Shown here one piece after another: positions 1 to 8,350 of a DNA stretch of 64,000 nucleotides. Origin of the DNA: Candidatus Omnitrophota bacterium (GTDB lineage Bacteria > Omnitrophota > Koll11 > Duberdicusellales > 4484-171). Both the position numbers and the translations under genes were made by a program. Positions within the stretch are counted from its first letter, which is position 1. Each line of letters starts with the position of its first letter. The stretch spans positions 1 to 64,000 of the forward strand of contig JAUYCY010000120.1 of assembly GCA_030692055.1 (NCBI GenBank), in the 5' to 3' direction. Below the pieces are notes generated by a model. That model was not told where the DNA came from. It worked only from the letters and a program-made list of their open reading frames with translations, and made no database searches.

Positions 1-380
1 TACTCGAGTAAATGTCCTACCCTCAGTATTTTTTTATTTTTCTCTGATAATTCCAGAAGCTCTCTGCCTTCTTCCATATTCAATGCCAACGGCTTTTCTA
101 CAAAAACATCTTTATCGGCAAGAAGCGCTTCTTTAGCTAAATTATAGTGGGACTCTGCTGGAGTTGATATTACTACAGCCGAAATTGTTTTATCGTTTAA
201 AATATCGGCATAGGATAAGGTGGTATTTACTTTAGGATAAATTTTCTTTGCCTCAACAAGCTTATTAGGATCTGAATCACAAATTGCATATAATACGCTT
301 AGACGAGAGAAAACACGCACTAAGTTCAGGCCCCAATATCCAACACCTATAACCGCTAATCTTATTTTATTCTTAACCAT
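1..380 (-). CDS. Gfo/Idh/MocA-family NAD(P)-dependent oxidoreductase, N-terminal part only
   Basis: The first 126 codons are visible; the C-terminus lies beyond the window edge. Translation of the minus strand gives an N-terminal Rossmann fold with the nucleotide-binding motif GVGYWG near residues 12-17, an acidic residue ending strand 2 (CDSDP), and the EKPLA motif near residue 103 that is typical of this family, followed by GHLLE. ATG is at 378-380, with GGAGG nine bases upstream at 390-394. Members of this GYWG subfamily often oxidise C3 of UDP-GlcNAc or its uronic acid in 2,3-diamino sugar pathways (WlbA/WbpB-type). That role is an inference, supported by a WbpD/WlbB-like acetyltransferase at 31961-32563. 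Confidence 0.85.
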   Translation of the reverse strand, partial: MVKNKIRLAVIGVGYWGLNLVRVFSRLSVLYAICDSDPNKLVEAKKIYPKVNTTLSYADILNDKTISAVVISTPAESHYNLAKEALLADKDVFVEKPLALNMEEGRELLELSEKNKKILRVGHLLE

Positions 381-527
381 TTCAGCGAACCTCCATAGTC
401 TCGTTTACCAAAGATTCTTGAGATTATTTTAATTAATAATCCTTAATAAAAATAGATTTGATTGTTTTAATCTCACTTTTTTATGGTCTTTAATAGAGCA
501 ATTAATCCAATATAGGCTATTATACAT

Positions 528-554
528 AGATTCCCCTGCCTTTGCGGAGGATCT
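528..554. other. Imperfect hairpin in the longest spacer
   Basis: Positions 528-536 pair with 546-554 (one mismatch, one wobble) around a 9-base loop. It lies in the 191-base gap between the methyltransferase stop and the oxidoreductase start. On the transcribed strand no U-run follows it, so it is not a standard intrinsic terminator; it may be an mRNA-stability or attenuating stem, or chance. I see no convincing promoter in 381-571. Confidence 0.25.
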
Positions 555-571
555 GAATCACTATAATAATT

Positions 572-1255
572 TTAAGAAAAATTCTTTTTAATCGCTTTAA
601 TAAAGATCCCGCGTGATCTTGAGTAAAATAACTTTCTTTTTGCCATAAAAAGCATAATGTCCCACATTAAAGGAATCTTATCTGCAATAAGATTTGGAAA
701 AAAGAACGGAAACATTGGAAAAGGATTAAAACCTATAAAGCTTTCGCAATTAAACCATTTCTTTGTAAGGTCTATTGTTTCTTCAAAATTTAACCAACTT
801 TTATTATTTCTATAGTAATAATGATTTCTATTAAGCGCTGTAAGAAAAAAAATCCCTTTATCTTTCAATAAACCATGAATTCTCTTTATCAGGCCTTCCT
901 TATCTTTAGCTAGATACAAGGTTGTAATTAAAATAATAATGTCAAAACTTTGCTCTTTAAAAGGTAAGGCAGATATGTCGGCAACTATAAATTTACCTTT
1001 TTTATCAACTTCCCTTGCTATATTTATTTTTCTTTCTGATATGTCTATACCAAACTTACTATTGCAATTATCAAGCTCTGAGAGCACTATGCCGGGCCCA
1101 CATCCAATATCAAGAATTCTTTTGTTTTTAATAGATTTGAGTTTCCAGCAAAGATAATACCGCACATCTAGCCTATCGCCCCAATACAAAGAACGATCGA
1201 TGCCATTCCATTTCCGGTTAATTCTTTTAGCCAATTTATTTAAAGAATCTTCCAT
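572..1255 (-). CDS. Class I SAM-dependent methyltransferase
   Basis: A 227-residue protein with a single Rossmann-like methyltransferase domain. Motif I (ILDIGCGPG) lies near residues 48-56, the acidic residue after strand 2 is in FGIDIS, and a DIS-LPF motif lies near residues 93-99, as in the Methyltransf_11 family. The C-terminal third is rich in aromatic and basic residues and may sit at the membrane. The acceptor is unknown; in this context it is probably a sugar or lipid-linked glycan. It starts 12 bases after the FemAB-like gene stop with no strong Shine-Dalgarno, so it is probably translated by coupling. Confidence 0.8.
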   Translation of the reverse strand: MEDSLNKLAKRINRKWNGIDRSLYWGDRLDVRYYLCWKLKSIKNKRILDIGCGPGIVLSELDNCNSKFGIDISERKINIAREVDKKGKFIVADISALPFKEQSFDIIILITTLYLAKDKEGLIKRIHGLLKDKGIFFLTALNRNHYYYRNNKSWLNFEETIDLTKKWFNCESFIGFNPFPMFPFFFPNLIADKIPLMWDIMLFMAKRKLFYSRSRGIFIKAIKKNFS

Positions 1256-1267
1256 AAATAAAATTGC

Positions 1268-2350
1268 TTATATAAATCTTTTAAGCAACTCTTTTCCTGC
1301 TTTTACATACTTCCGATATACCTTTTCATATGCATTATACATTATCAGTTTGTTACCCCATTTTATTTTAAAATGCCTCAAGCCTTCTTCTTTCTTATTT
1401 CTTGGATAAGCGGGAACACCTGTTAAGTCATAAATTCTTTTTTTATTAATTACTCCCCACTTAACAACCTCCCAGGTCATAATATCATTTACATTCATTT
1501 TATTATTATAACTGAGATTAGACTGAAAAGAGCATATTTGAAAAATAATCCCATTGAATTCCAAAATTCCCTTAGCACCCAATATTTTTCCTTCTTTTTT
1601 AACTGTAATAACCTCGAGACATTTTTCGTCTTTCCTTAATGCTGTCCACATAATATCATTTGGGTAATGAGGCGGTAATTCTATTTTGCGCCTTTTTGTG
1701 CTTTCCAACATTAATCTTTCATATTCTGCTAATTCTTCTTGTTGCATAAATTCAATTGCTATATTATTCTTAAGCCCCTTCCTCAAGTCATCCTTTGTTT
1801 TTTGCCTTAACCCCTTCCATATTGAGTCTAAATCTTTTGATAAGTCTAAAAAAACTGTGGCCTTAGGCATTGGTGTAAATTCATGTAAAATATAAATGTC
1901 TTCTGTTATATCCTTATTAAAAAATTTAGCGTCGTATAATATCGGCGACGCTAGATTTCTAATTGCTACTAAATTCCTGCTTATAGCAAACTTATCGATC
2001 TCTAATATAAATTTTTCTAAAATCTTATATTGATTAGATTTATCAAATATCAGGGGGCCGTGCAACCAGTTTCCAACAGCTAAATTTGCTTTTTTTGCAA
2101 AATAATCCAATACCCATAGTGTGTTATAGTATTTTCTGGTTCGAGCACTTAAAATCTCAACCCAAAGTAAAAGAATGCCTTTTATGTTTTGGTTTTCTCT
2201 GACAATAAAATAATATGGTTTACTATAGCCTGATTTCTCTAAGTAGTCTGCCCAGTAAGTAGTCTGAAAAATTGTTCCTTCAGGCAGACTACGAACTAAA
2301 TCGTTCCATAAGATTTTATCTACTTTATCTTTAATTTCTACTTGGAGCAT
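1268..2350 (-). CDS. FemAB/BioF2-like peptidyl- or N-acyltransferase
   Basis: A 360-residue protein resembling the FemAB-related, GNAT-fold acyltransferases found in exopolysaccharide loci and peptidoglycan-bridge enzymes. Features seen are the N-terminal IFQTTYWADYLEKSGY segment, a central R-K-TKDDLRKGL helix near residues 183-192, the LEFNGIIFQICSF strand and a C-terminal IYDLTGVP motif with GLRHFKIKWG, which is common to this family. FemAB proteins transfer amino acids from aminoacyl-tRNA to a muropeptide; polysaccharide-locus members are presumed to acylate glycans. The donor cannot be deduced. AGGA lies about 11 bases upstream of the ATG. Confidence 0.7.
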   Translation of the reverse strand: MLQVEIKDKVDKILWNDLVRSLPEGTIFQTTYWADYLEKSGYSKPYYFIVRENQNIKGILLLWVEILSARTRKYYNTLWVLDYFAKKANLAVGNWLHGPLIFDKSNQYKILEKFILEIDKFAISRNLVAIRNLASPILYDAKFFNKDITEDIYILHEFTPMPKATVFLDLSKDLDSIWKGLRQKTKDDLRKGLKNNIAIEFMQQEELAEYERLMLESTKRRKIELPPHYPNDIMWTALRKDEKCLEVITVKKEGKILGAKGILEFNGIIFQICSFQSNLSYNNKMNVNDIMTWEVVKWGVINKKRIYDLTGVPAYPRNKKEEGLRHFKIKWGNKLIMYNAYEKVYRKYVKAGKELLKRFI

Positions 2351-2377
2351 GTAGACATTTCCTTTATATGCTTCGTT

Positions 2378-3559
2378 TTAAAATTCCCGGCCTATATTAT
2401 TTACTGATTCTAAATATTTATGCTTTTTAAAAAATAAATAAATAATCTGGGCTGCTGCTTTATGGCCTTCTTTATTCCAATGGCCATCAATTTTATAGTA
2501 AAGCTTCTTACCTTGCTGGGCATATTGTCTGAATAAAGGCAGTAAATCAACAAAAGCAATTTGATTATCATAACAAACTTTACTAAAGATTTTATTAGGT
2601 AAATCTAAATCATAATCTTCGCCTTTGAGTCCATATAATTTCTTTACTTTTTGCCATAAGTCTGGATAAACCTGGCTCTGAGACGGAATTCCAATTATAA
2701 TAAGTTTGGCATTATTCTCTAAGCAGGTTTTTTTCAGTTGTTTAAGGATAATCTCTGCGGTTTGATATTCGTTTTTTAAGATGGAGGGGGAAGTTTTCTT
2801 ATAAAATTGTAACTCTATAGGAAAAACATTAATGCTTATGTTGAAACGAATAAGCAGTTCTTGAATTTTAGGGTTATTTTTTAGTCTATTGATAATAAAA
2901 CTATATAGGCGGCTATGTGTTCTTAGAAAAGATTTAAGAATATAAAATTTTGAAGCACTGGGTTCGTTATTTCCGGTTTTCTTTTCTATGATGAAACCAT
3001 TTTTGACGCTATAATCACGTAGATTGTCGTTAGGGTCATTGGTTATATTAAAACCAACTAAAACTATGCCTGACTTATATTGTAGGCCATATTTTCTATA
3101 GAATAATAATTCATGTTTAGTTCCGTATCCAGGAACTCCGGCATTAATAACCCTACACACTACCCTACTTGCCTTGATTATTTCTTCTAATTGATGAAGA
3201 TACGTATCCTCATAATTTACACCTGTTCCGAATGTAAAAGAATCACCCAATCCTAAAACGCTAAGCATATTTTTTTGCTGTTGATTGTATTCTATATCTC
3301 TTAAACCAGCAGAATTAATATTGATATCGAACTGAAATTCACCTAAATTGTTATTTGCCTTAAATAATGGACTCAACCTATAGCCCAAATCGGCATCATA
3401 AATAAATAAATCCTTAGGATAATAATAGACTGGTTGATAGCCGAACAGCTTTAGAGTGAATTCTATAATTATTATGGAAATAAAAATAGTTCCTAATAAG
3501 ATTAAAATTTTATTTAATAAACTAACTATTCTATCTTTATAAGAAATCGAATCTCCCAT
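2378..3559 (-). CDS. Membrane-anchored SGNH/GDSL-family hydrolase or acyltransferase
   Basis: A 393-residue protein with one hydrophobic segment near residues 17-38, so the catalytic domain is probably extracytoplasmic. Block I is GLGDSF, with the predicted nucleophile Ser107; the block III-like segment NITND is near residues 171-175; the C-terminal block is DGHWN, with Asp358 and His360. This arrangement fits SGNH esterases or O-acyl-modifying enzymes of surface glycans. A second protein of the same design is at 32579-33655. AGGGA lies upstream of the ATG; two bases separate it from the preceding gene. Confidence 0.75.
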   Translation of the reverse strand: MGDSISYKDRIVSLLNKILILLGTIFISIIIIEFTLKLFGYQPVYYYPKDLFIYDADLGYRLSPLFKANNNLGEFQFDININSAGLRDIEYNQQQKNMLSVLGLGDSFTFGTGVNYEDTYLHQLEEIIKASRVVCRVINAGVPGYGTKHELLFYRKYGLQYKSGIVLVGFNITNDPNDNLRDYSVKNGFIIEKKTGNNEPSASKFYILKSFLRTHSRLYSFIINRLKNNPKIQELLIRFNISINVFPIELQFYKKTSPSILKNEYQTAEIILKQLKKTCLENNAKLIIIGIPSQSQVYPDLWQKVKKLYGLKGEDYDLDLPNKIFSKVCYDNQIAFVDLLPLFRQYAQQGKKLYYKIDGHWNKEGHKAAAQIIYLFFKKHKYLESVNNIGREF

Positions 3560-3561
3560 AG

Positions 3562-4602
3562 TTATCCCTGAGAAACCAGATGTAATACCTCTCGGACACT
3601 ACTTGCCCCCACTTTTCTTTTCGTACCTCTCATTCTAACCGTACCGCCCCATTTACCTTGTAAGAATTGAAAAAGTGGATTTCTGAATCTTCTTGACGCA
3701 TTTAACGTAATCTCGCTAAAACCATGCTCAAGATACCAATAAAAGACCTCTTCGGCACTATGGTGTTGATTTATAGCCTTTGCAAAAGCATCGTAATTAC
3801 CCTCGGCGCTACTGCCTATATCTATGAAAGGCTTCAAAGGGATACGGAAAATACTATAACGGCATATTTTACTTAAAAAAATACATAAATTATAAAGTTT
3901 TTCCTTATCCTTCTTTAAGGTTAATTTTCTTACCTGATCGGTAAACCATAATTTAAACGCATTATATTTCTCATAAAGCATCACAAAGAGTATGCCATTG
4001 TTTTTTAATAATGGAACAAGTTTATCAAAGGCCTCCTTTGTATTCCCGGTGTGATGAAGCACTCCCCAAGAAAGAATAAAATCGAATGAATTTTCAGGAA
4101 ATGGTAAATTAAAAATATCTGCTTGAATAACCTTGACCTGGGAATTATCTTTAAAATATTCGTATGCAATTTTTACTGCTATGTCGTTATAATCTATAGC
4201 TGTTACATAAGCACCTAATTGAGTTAAGGCGTAAGTAAATCGCCCGATGCCACAACCAGCATCTAAAACTTTCTTTCCTTTAAAATAGTCAGATTCTAAC
4301 ATCGCATCATCTAACAAGTAAGTTATTAATTTGTTTTTGTATTCCGGATTAAACTGGTTGTATTCTCCTCTTAAGCGAGACATCTCCCACTGAAGGTCAA
4401 AACTTTTTCTTGTCTCTTCAATAAAAGGTTTAAATTCTAAAATAAAACGAGGAATTCCATCTAGTATTGGATACGTTCTTGCACAACCTGTACAGCTAAA
4501 CAGGTTAGGATAACGACTAAGTTTATTATGGCAGGATGGACAGATTAAATAATTTATTATTTCATTAACATTTGGATCGAAATTATGTTGCAAATTGTAC
4601 AT
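3562..4602 (-). CDS. Class I SAM methyltransferase with N-terminal zinc ribbon
   Basis: The 346-residue protein begins with a Trm112-like zinc ribbon (CPSC near residues 21-24, CTGC near 36-39, then LDGIPRF), followed by a Methyltransf_11-type domain with motif I VLDAGCGIGRF, the DYND acidic motif and LSWGVLHHT. Such proteins are common in glycan loci and methylate sugars or lipid-linked intermediates. The C-terminal ~130 residues (basic, aromatic) are of unknown function. AGGA is seven bases before the ATG. Confidence 0.78.
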   Translation of the reverse strand: MYNLQHNFDPNVNEIINYLICPSCHNKLSRYPNLFSCTGCARTYPILDGIPRFILEFKPFIEETRKSFDLQWEMSRLRGEYNQFNPEYKNKLITYLLDDAMLESDYFKGKKVLDAGCGIGRFTYALTQLGAYVTAIDYNDIAVKIAYEYFKDNSQVKVIQADIFNLPFPENSFDFILSWGVLHHTGNTKEAFDKLVPLLKNNGILFVMLYEKYNAFKLWFTDQVRKLTLKKDKEKLYNLCIFLSKICRYSIFRIPLKPFIDIGSSAEGNYDAFAKAINQHHSAEEVFYWYLEHGFSEITLNASRRFRNPLFQFLQGKWGGTVRMRGTKRKVGASSVREVLHLVSQG

Positions 4603-4639
4603 TTTTTTCCTTTTATCCTTTTATCTTTATGCGTTAATT

Positions 4640-6526
4640 TTAATTTTTCATAAAAACATTCTCATACCATACAGAAAAACAAACCAAAGACCATAAGATA
4701 TTAAGATTATCTTGTTTTTGCCCCATATGATTATCAAAAAGTTTCTTAACATAATTCATTTCGAAAATTCTGCTTTCTTTTAGACCTCCTTCAAAAAGAA
4801 ACTGTTCTATTGATTTCTTCCACTGATTTCTAAACCATGTATTAAACGGAATACCTTCTCCGTACCCAACCTTTTTTCGCAATAAAATTCTCTTTGGTAA
4901 TACTTCTTTCATTGCCTGCCTTAAGATATGTTTCATCTTAGCGTATCCTTTTATTTTATAAGCTATGGGTAGAGAAAAAACGAATTCAATTAATTTATGA
5001 TCTAAAAACGGGGCGCGTATCTCTAACCCGTTAGACATACCAGAAATATCTGAAATTAAACTTACTCCGTGGGCGTTATATAAAACAAGATCCATAAATA
5101 AAATTCCATCCAGAAGATAGCGGGGGTTATTTGCCATATAAAATTCCTCAAGTATTCTTCCGCTATTAATCATCTGGATTTCCTTCTGAGTTTCAGGTGT
5201 ATATAGATTATTATAGAGCCAGCGGCTAAATATATTTTTACGCAAAGAACGCTTTTCTTTCTGACAAGCAAAAATTGTTCCCAGAGTTTCGATCAAAAAG
5301 CTTTTTTTATGAACTAACGCTGGATTATCATAGCTAAATTTATACCTAAAAGGAATGAATCGGTTAAAGAAACCGATTACCTTCCATCTGGCATATCCGG
5401 GATATCCGCCAAATATTTCATCTCCACCGTCTCCCGAAAGCACAACAGTAACCTTCTTTTTTATAATCTTACATAACAGAAAATTAGGCAATGCTACGGG
5501 GTTAGCATAAGGTTCGTCATAATACCATAAAACCTCGGGAAGAATATTTATTATGTTATGGTTTACGGAAATCTGGTGATGATTAGTATTAAATTCTGAA
5601 GAGACTATTCTCGAAAAAGAAAATTCGGGGTCTTTTTTTTTAATAGTCTGATAACCGATTGAAAAAGTCTCAATCGGATGATTCAATAAACGACTTGCCA
5701 TAGCAACTATACTACTTGAATCAATTCCCCCTGAAAGCAATGCTCCGATTGGAACATCGCTTATTAATTGCAAATTAATAGATTCCTGTAGTAGAAAAAA
5801 CAATTTATCAGCGGCCTCTTCAATAGATATGTTTAATTTGGTATTTAGATTCGGCTTCCAATAGTTATCTATTTTGATTGCATTATCTCCAAGTTTAAAT
5901 TTTAAAATACAAGCGGGTGGTAATTGTTTTATATTTTTATACATAGTATATGGCCAAGGGGCATTCATATAGGAAAAAAAATGGTGCATGCCCGTCATAT
6001 CTATTTGTTTGACTACTTTCCGCGTAGCAAATATTGCCTTTGACTCAGAGGCAAAAATAAAAGAATCACCACTATCTACATAAACTAAAGGTTTCTGACC
6101 TATTCTATCCCTTGCCAAGATTAATTCTTTTCTCTTAGAATCCCAAATAGCAAAGGCAAACATACCGCGTAATGATTTAACACAATCAATTCCAACCTCT
6201 TCGTATAAATGTATTATCGTTTCCGTATCGGAATGGCTCTTGAATCTATGGCCTTTGCTCTCAAGGCCCTCCTTGAGTTCTTTAAAATTATAAATCATGC
6301 CGTTAAAAACAATCCAGATCGTTCCGTCTTCATTAGACATGGGCTGTTTGGCATTTTCCGATAAATCAATTATTGCTAGGCGTCGATGCCCCAACCCCGC
6401 ATTTTTATCTATAAAAACACCTTCTCCATCTGGACCTCTATGAGCCAAAATGCGCGTCATTCTAACCAACATATCCCTATCTACATTAGGATTCTTTTTA
6501 TTAATGATTCCGCAAATGCCACACAT
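4640..6526 (-). CDS. asnB: Asparagine synthase (glutamine-hydrolysing) paralogue 1
   Basis: A 628-residue, full-length AsnB-type amidotransferase. Cys2 (MCGICG) is the N-terminal glutaminase nucleophile; HRGPDGEG and the GHRRLAIIDLS segment follow. The synthetase domain has the PP-loop LLSGGIDSS near residue 265 and SGDGGDEIFGGY. AsnB homologues in polysaccharide loci are thought to amidate uronic-acid carboxylates rather than make free asparagine; that is plausible here because a nucleotide-sugar dehydrogenase is encoded at 21585-22796. It shares a nearly identical 47-base block with the copy at 8351-10234. No clear Shine-Dalgarno is seen. Confidence 0.9.
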   Translation of the reverse strand: MCGICGIINKKNPNVDRDMLVRMTRILAHRGPDGEGVFIDKNAGLGHRRLAIIDLSENAKQPMSNEDGTIWIVFNGMIYNFKELKEGLESKGHRFKSHSDTETIIHLYEEVGIDCVKSLRGMFAFAIWDSKRKELILARDRIGQKPLVYVDSGDSFIFASESKAIFATRKVVKQIDMTGMHHFFSYMNAPWPYTMYKNIKQLPPACILKFKLGDNAIKIDNYWKPNLNTKLNISIEEAADKLFFLLQESINLQLISDVPIGALLSGGIDSSSIVAMASRLLNHPIETFSIGYQTIKKKDPEFSFSRIVSSEFNTNHHQISVNHNIINILPEVLWYYDEPYANPVALPNFLLCKIIKKKVTVVLSGDGGDEIFGGYPGYARWKVIGFFNRFIPFRYKFSYDNPALVHKKSFLIETLGTIFACQKEKRSLRKNIFSRWLYNNLYTPETQKEIQMINSGRILEEFYMANNPRYLLDGILFMDLVLYNAHGVSLISDISGMSNGLEIRAPFLDHKLIEFVFSLPIAYKIKGYAKMKHILRQAMKEVLPKRILLRKKVGYGEGIPFNTWFRNQWKKSIEQFLFEGGLKESRIFEMNYVKKLFDNHMGQKQDNLNILWSLVCFSVWYENVFMKN

Positions 6527-6538
6527 TATGAAATATTT

Positions 6539-7654
6539 CTATTTTGCATTAAATATCAAATTTTTATAAATTTCTGCTTCTTGCTTTTCCAGGATTTCGT
6601 AATCAAAAAACCTTGAGCGCTCTCTTGCCTTTTGGCTTAAATTCGATCTTAATTCTGAGTTTTTCAAAAGTGTCTCAATTTTCTCTCTAAAATCAGCCGG
6701 TTCATTTTTGCATAGCAAGCCGCAATCATCAACAATCTCAGCTATTGCAGGAAGGTTGGATGCAACTATTGGTAAACCAGAAGCCATAGCTTCAATTATC
6801 GGAATGCAAAAACCTTCATAGTGACTCGCTAAAACAAATATATCGGCTTTACGATAATATTCATTAATTACGCTATGCGGAACAGCTTCGATAAACTCTA
6901 CCCTATCTTCTATGCCCAGTTTCCTTACTAATTTCTTTAAATAATTGCTTAAATTTCCACTTCCGATCAAGGTAAGCTTTACATTGAGATCCTTTATGGC
7001 CCTAATAATGCACTCGTGATTTTTTTGACTAACTAATCTTCCTACGCTCAATAGATGCGGTAAGCCCACAAACTGCCTTTTTCTTAATAAATCAGAAAAT
7101 TGGTTTAAATTAACTCTATTATATATAACCCTTGTTTTCTTAACCCCTCGCTGTTTAACATATTCTTTTAAATAATTTGAAACGCATATGACCATATCGC
7201 TTCTAGCCAAGGCGTAACGCTCAAATATCTTTCTCAACTGAAGGACAAAGCGCCTATCGTATCTTCTCTGTTCATCAAAATTGACATGTATTGATAGTAC
7301 GCAAGGAATATTTAAAGCCTTAGCGCAGTAACATGCTAATGCGCCACGCACAGAAATATCATATGCTCTTATAATATTAGGCTTGATTTCTTTAAGCAAA
7401 ACTATTATTTTTTTTATGACGAATAATATATTAAACAAATTCAATTTGCCTAAACGATGCAAGAATAAGCGAGCATTACCGACCACAATCTGTATTTTTT
7501 CTGTAGCTATATCTTTGTCGCAGAAAGATATCATATGCACCTCAGTAAATAAATTACCGGGATTGTAATAACGTGGCTTAATCTCTCCTTTCTCATACAA
7601 AGCGCGCATTGGGTCAGTAAGAAATATGCAAAGCTTAAACCTATTTTCTTTCAT
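6539..7654 (-). CDS. GT4-family glycosyltransferase
   Basis: A 371-residue GT-B enzyme. The C-terminal donor domain has LLSVGRLVSQKNHE, VEFIEAVPHSVINEYY and the EX7E motif EGFCIPIIEAMASGLP, which are hallmarks of retaining GT4 enzymes. It should act at the cytoplasmic membrane face, adding a sugar to a lipid-linked glycan; donor and acceptor are unknown. Its ATG overlaps the stop of the transglutaminase-like gene in an ATGA, implying translational coupling. Confidence 0.88.
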   Translation of the reverse strand: MKENRFKLCIFLTDPMRALYEKGEIKPRYYNPGNLFTEVHMISFCDKDIATEKIQIVVGNARLFLHRLGKLNLFNILFVIKKIIVLLKEIKPNIIRAYDISVRGALACYCAKALNIPCVLSIHVNFDEQRRYDRRFVLQLRKIFERYALARSDMVICVSNYLKEYVKQRGVKKTRVIYNRVNLNQFSDLLRKRQFVGLPHLLSVGRLVSQKNHECIIRAIKDLNVKLTLIGSGNLSNYLKKLVRKLGIEDRVEFIEAVPHSVINEYYRKADIFVLASHYEGFCIPIIEAMASGLPIVASNLPAIAEIVDDCGLLCKNEPADFREKIETLLKNSELRSNLSQKARERSRFFDYEILEKQEAEIYKNLIFNAK

Positions 7655-8349
7655 CTTTTATGCTTTTTTATTTCAAAAAGTAACCGCTTCAATGGAGATT
7701 GAATATTCGTCCGGTTTAAATCGGTTTCTTTTATGGCAGTAAAATTATGAAAATAAAGCGCATAATCTGAATTCATTTCTTCTTTATTGCATTCTGCTGT
7801 CCATGAGCCAGATTTTAAAGCCACAATATCTGCTAGATTACCTGTTTTATCCTTAAAATAAACGCCGTAATAGGGGTCGAAGACGCGCCACTTCTTTCCT
7901 ATCTTCACAAAACAAAGTGGAATACTTTTTGCACGGTCATAAGTATAAACTAACGAATAAAAGGCCTCTAGCCCAGCATAATTACATAACGTGGCAAAGA
8001 CATCGCAAAACTGGTCGCTTGCGCCATAGCCCCTCACAATGATATACCAAACATGGTCATCTACAACAGGGAGTCCTTCGGGAACTTTTTTTAAATTCTT
8101 ATATGTCCATTCAAATATTTTCATTACCCGTTCCTGATCAGTTTTCGCGTCTCTTATGATTATTTTTACCAATTGTTTATAATTATAGTGCCGATCGAAA
8201 AAATCTAATATCTTAAGATATAAGGGCAATTTAATCGTATGCCACTGAAAATTGACTCCCTTTCGGGTAGTAACATTGACATTCAAAACCAAAACTATAA
8301 TTGTTATTACAACGATGATTGATAAAAAAGGATTAAAAAATTTTTTCAT
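7651..8349 (-). CDS. Transglutaminase-like protein, membrane-anchored, catalytic His not conserved
   Basis: A 232-residue protein. Residues 8-24 form one hydrophobic anchor. Residues 107-160 resemble the Transglut_core fold: a Cys115-containing helix (SDQFCDVFATLCNYAGL) and WRVFDPYYG with Asp158. In the family a His sits two residues before the aromatic residue of the HxW strand; the aligned position here is Leu145 (PLCFVKI). The Cys-His-Asp triad therefore looks incomplete, so the protein may be non-enzymatic or use another His. It lies between two asparagine synthase genes, one base from the upstream one. The family call is moderately secure; function is unknown. Confidence 0.6.
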   Translation of the reverse strand: MKKFFNPFLSIIVVITIIVLVLNVNVTTRKGVNFQWHTIKLPLYLKILDFFDRHYNYKQLVKIIIRDAKTDQERVMKIFEWTYKNLKKVPEGLPVVDDHVWYIIVRGYGASDQFCDVFATLCNYAGLEAFYSLVYTYDRAKSIPLCFVKIGKKWRVFDPYYGVYFKDKTGNLADIVALKSGSWTAECNKEEMNSDYALYFHNFTAIKETDLNRTNIQSPLKRLLFEIKKHKR

Positions 8350-8350
8350 T

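Noticed and set aside
528..554. Rho-independent terminator for the methyltransferase gene
   Set aside because: The stem is imperfect and no U-run follows on the transcribed strand; kept only as an unexplained hairpin.
939..1157. Open frames on the plus strand, here and throughout the window (for example 16522-16920, 8436-8777, 22417-22860)
   Set aside because: All lie antisense to well-supported genes, lack family motifs and are rich in Ser, Leu and Pro as expected of reverse-frame shadows.
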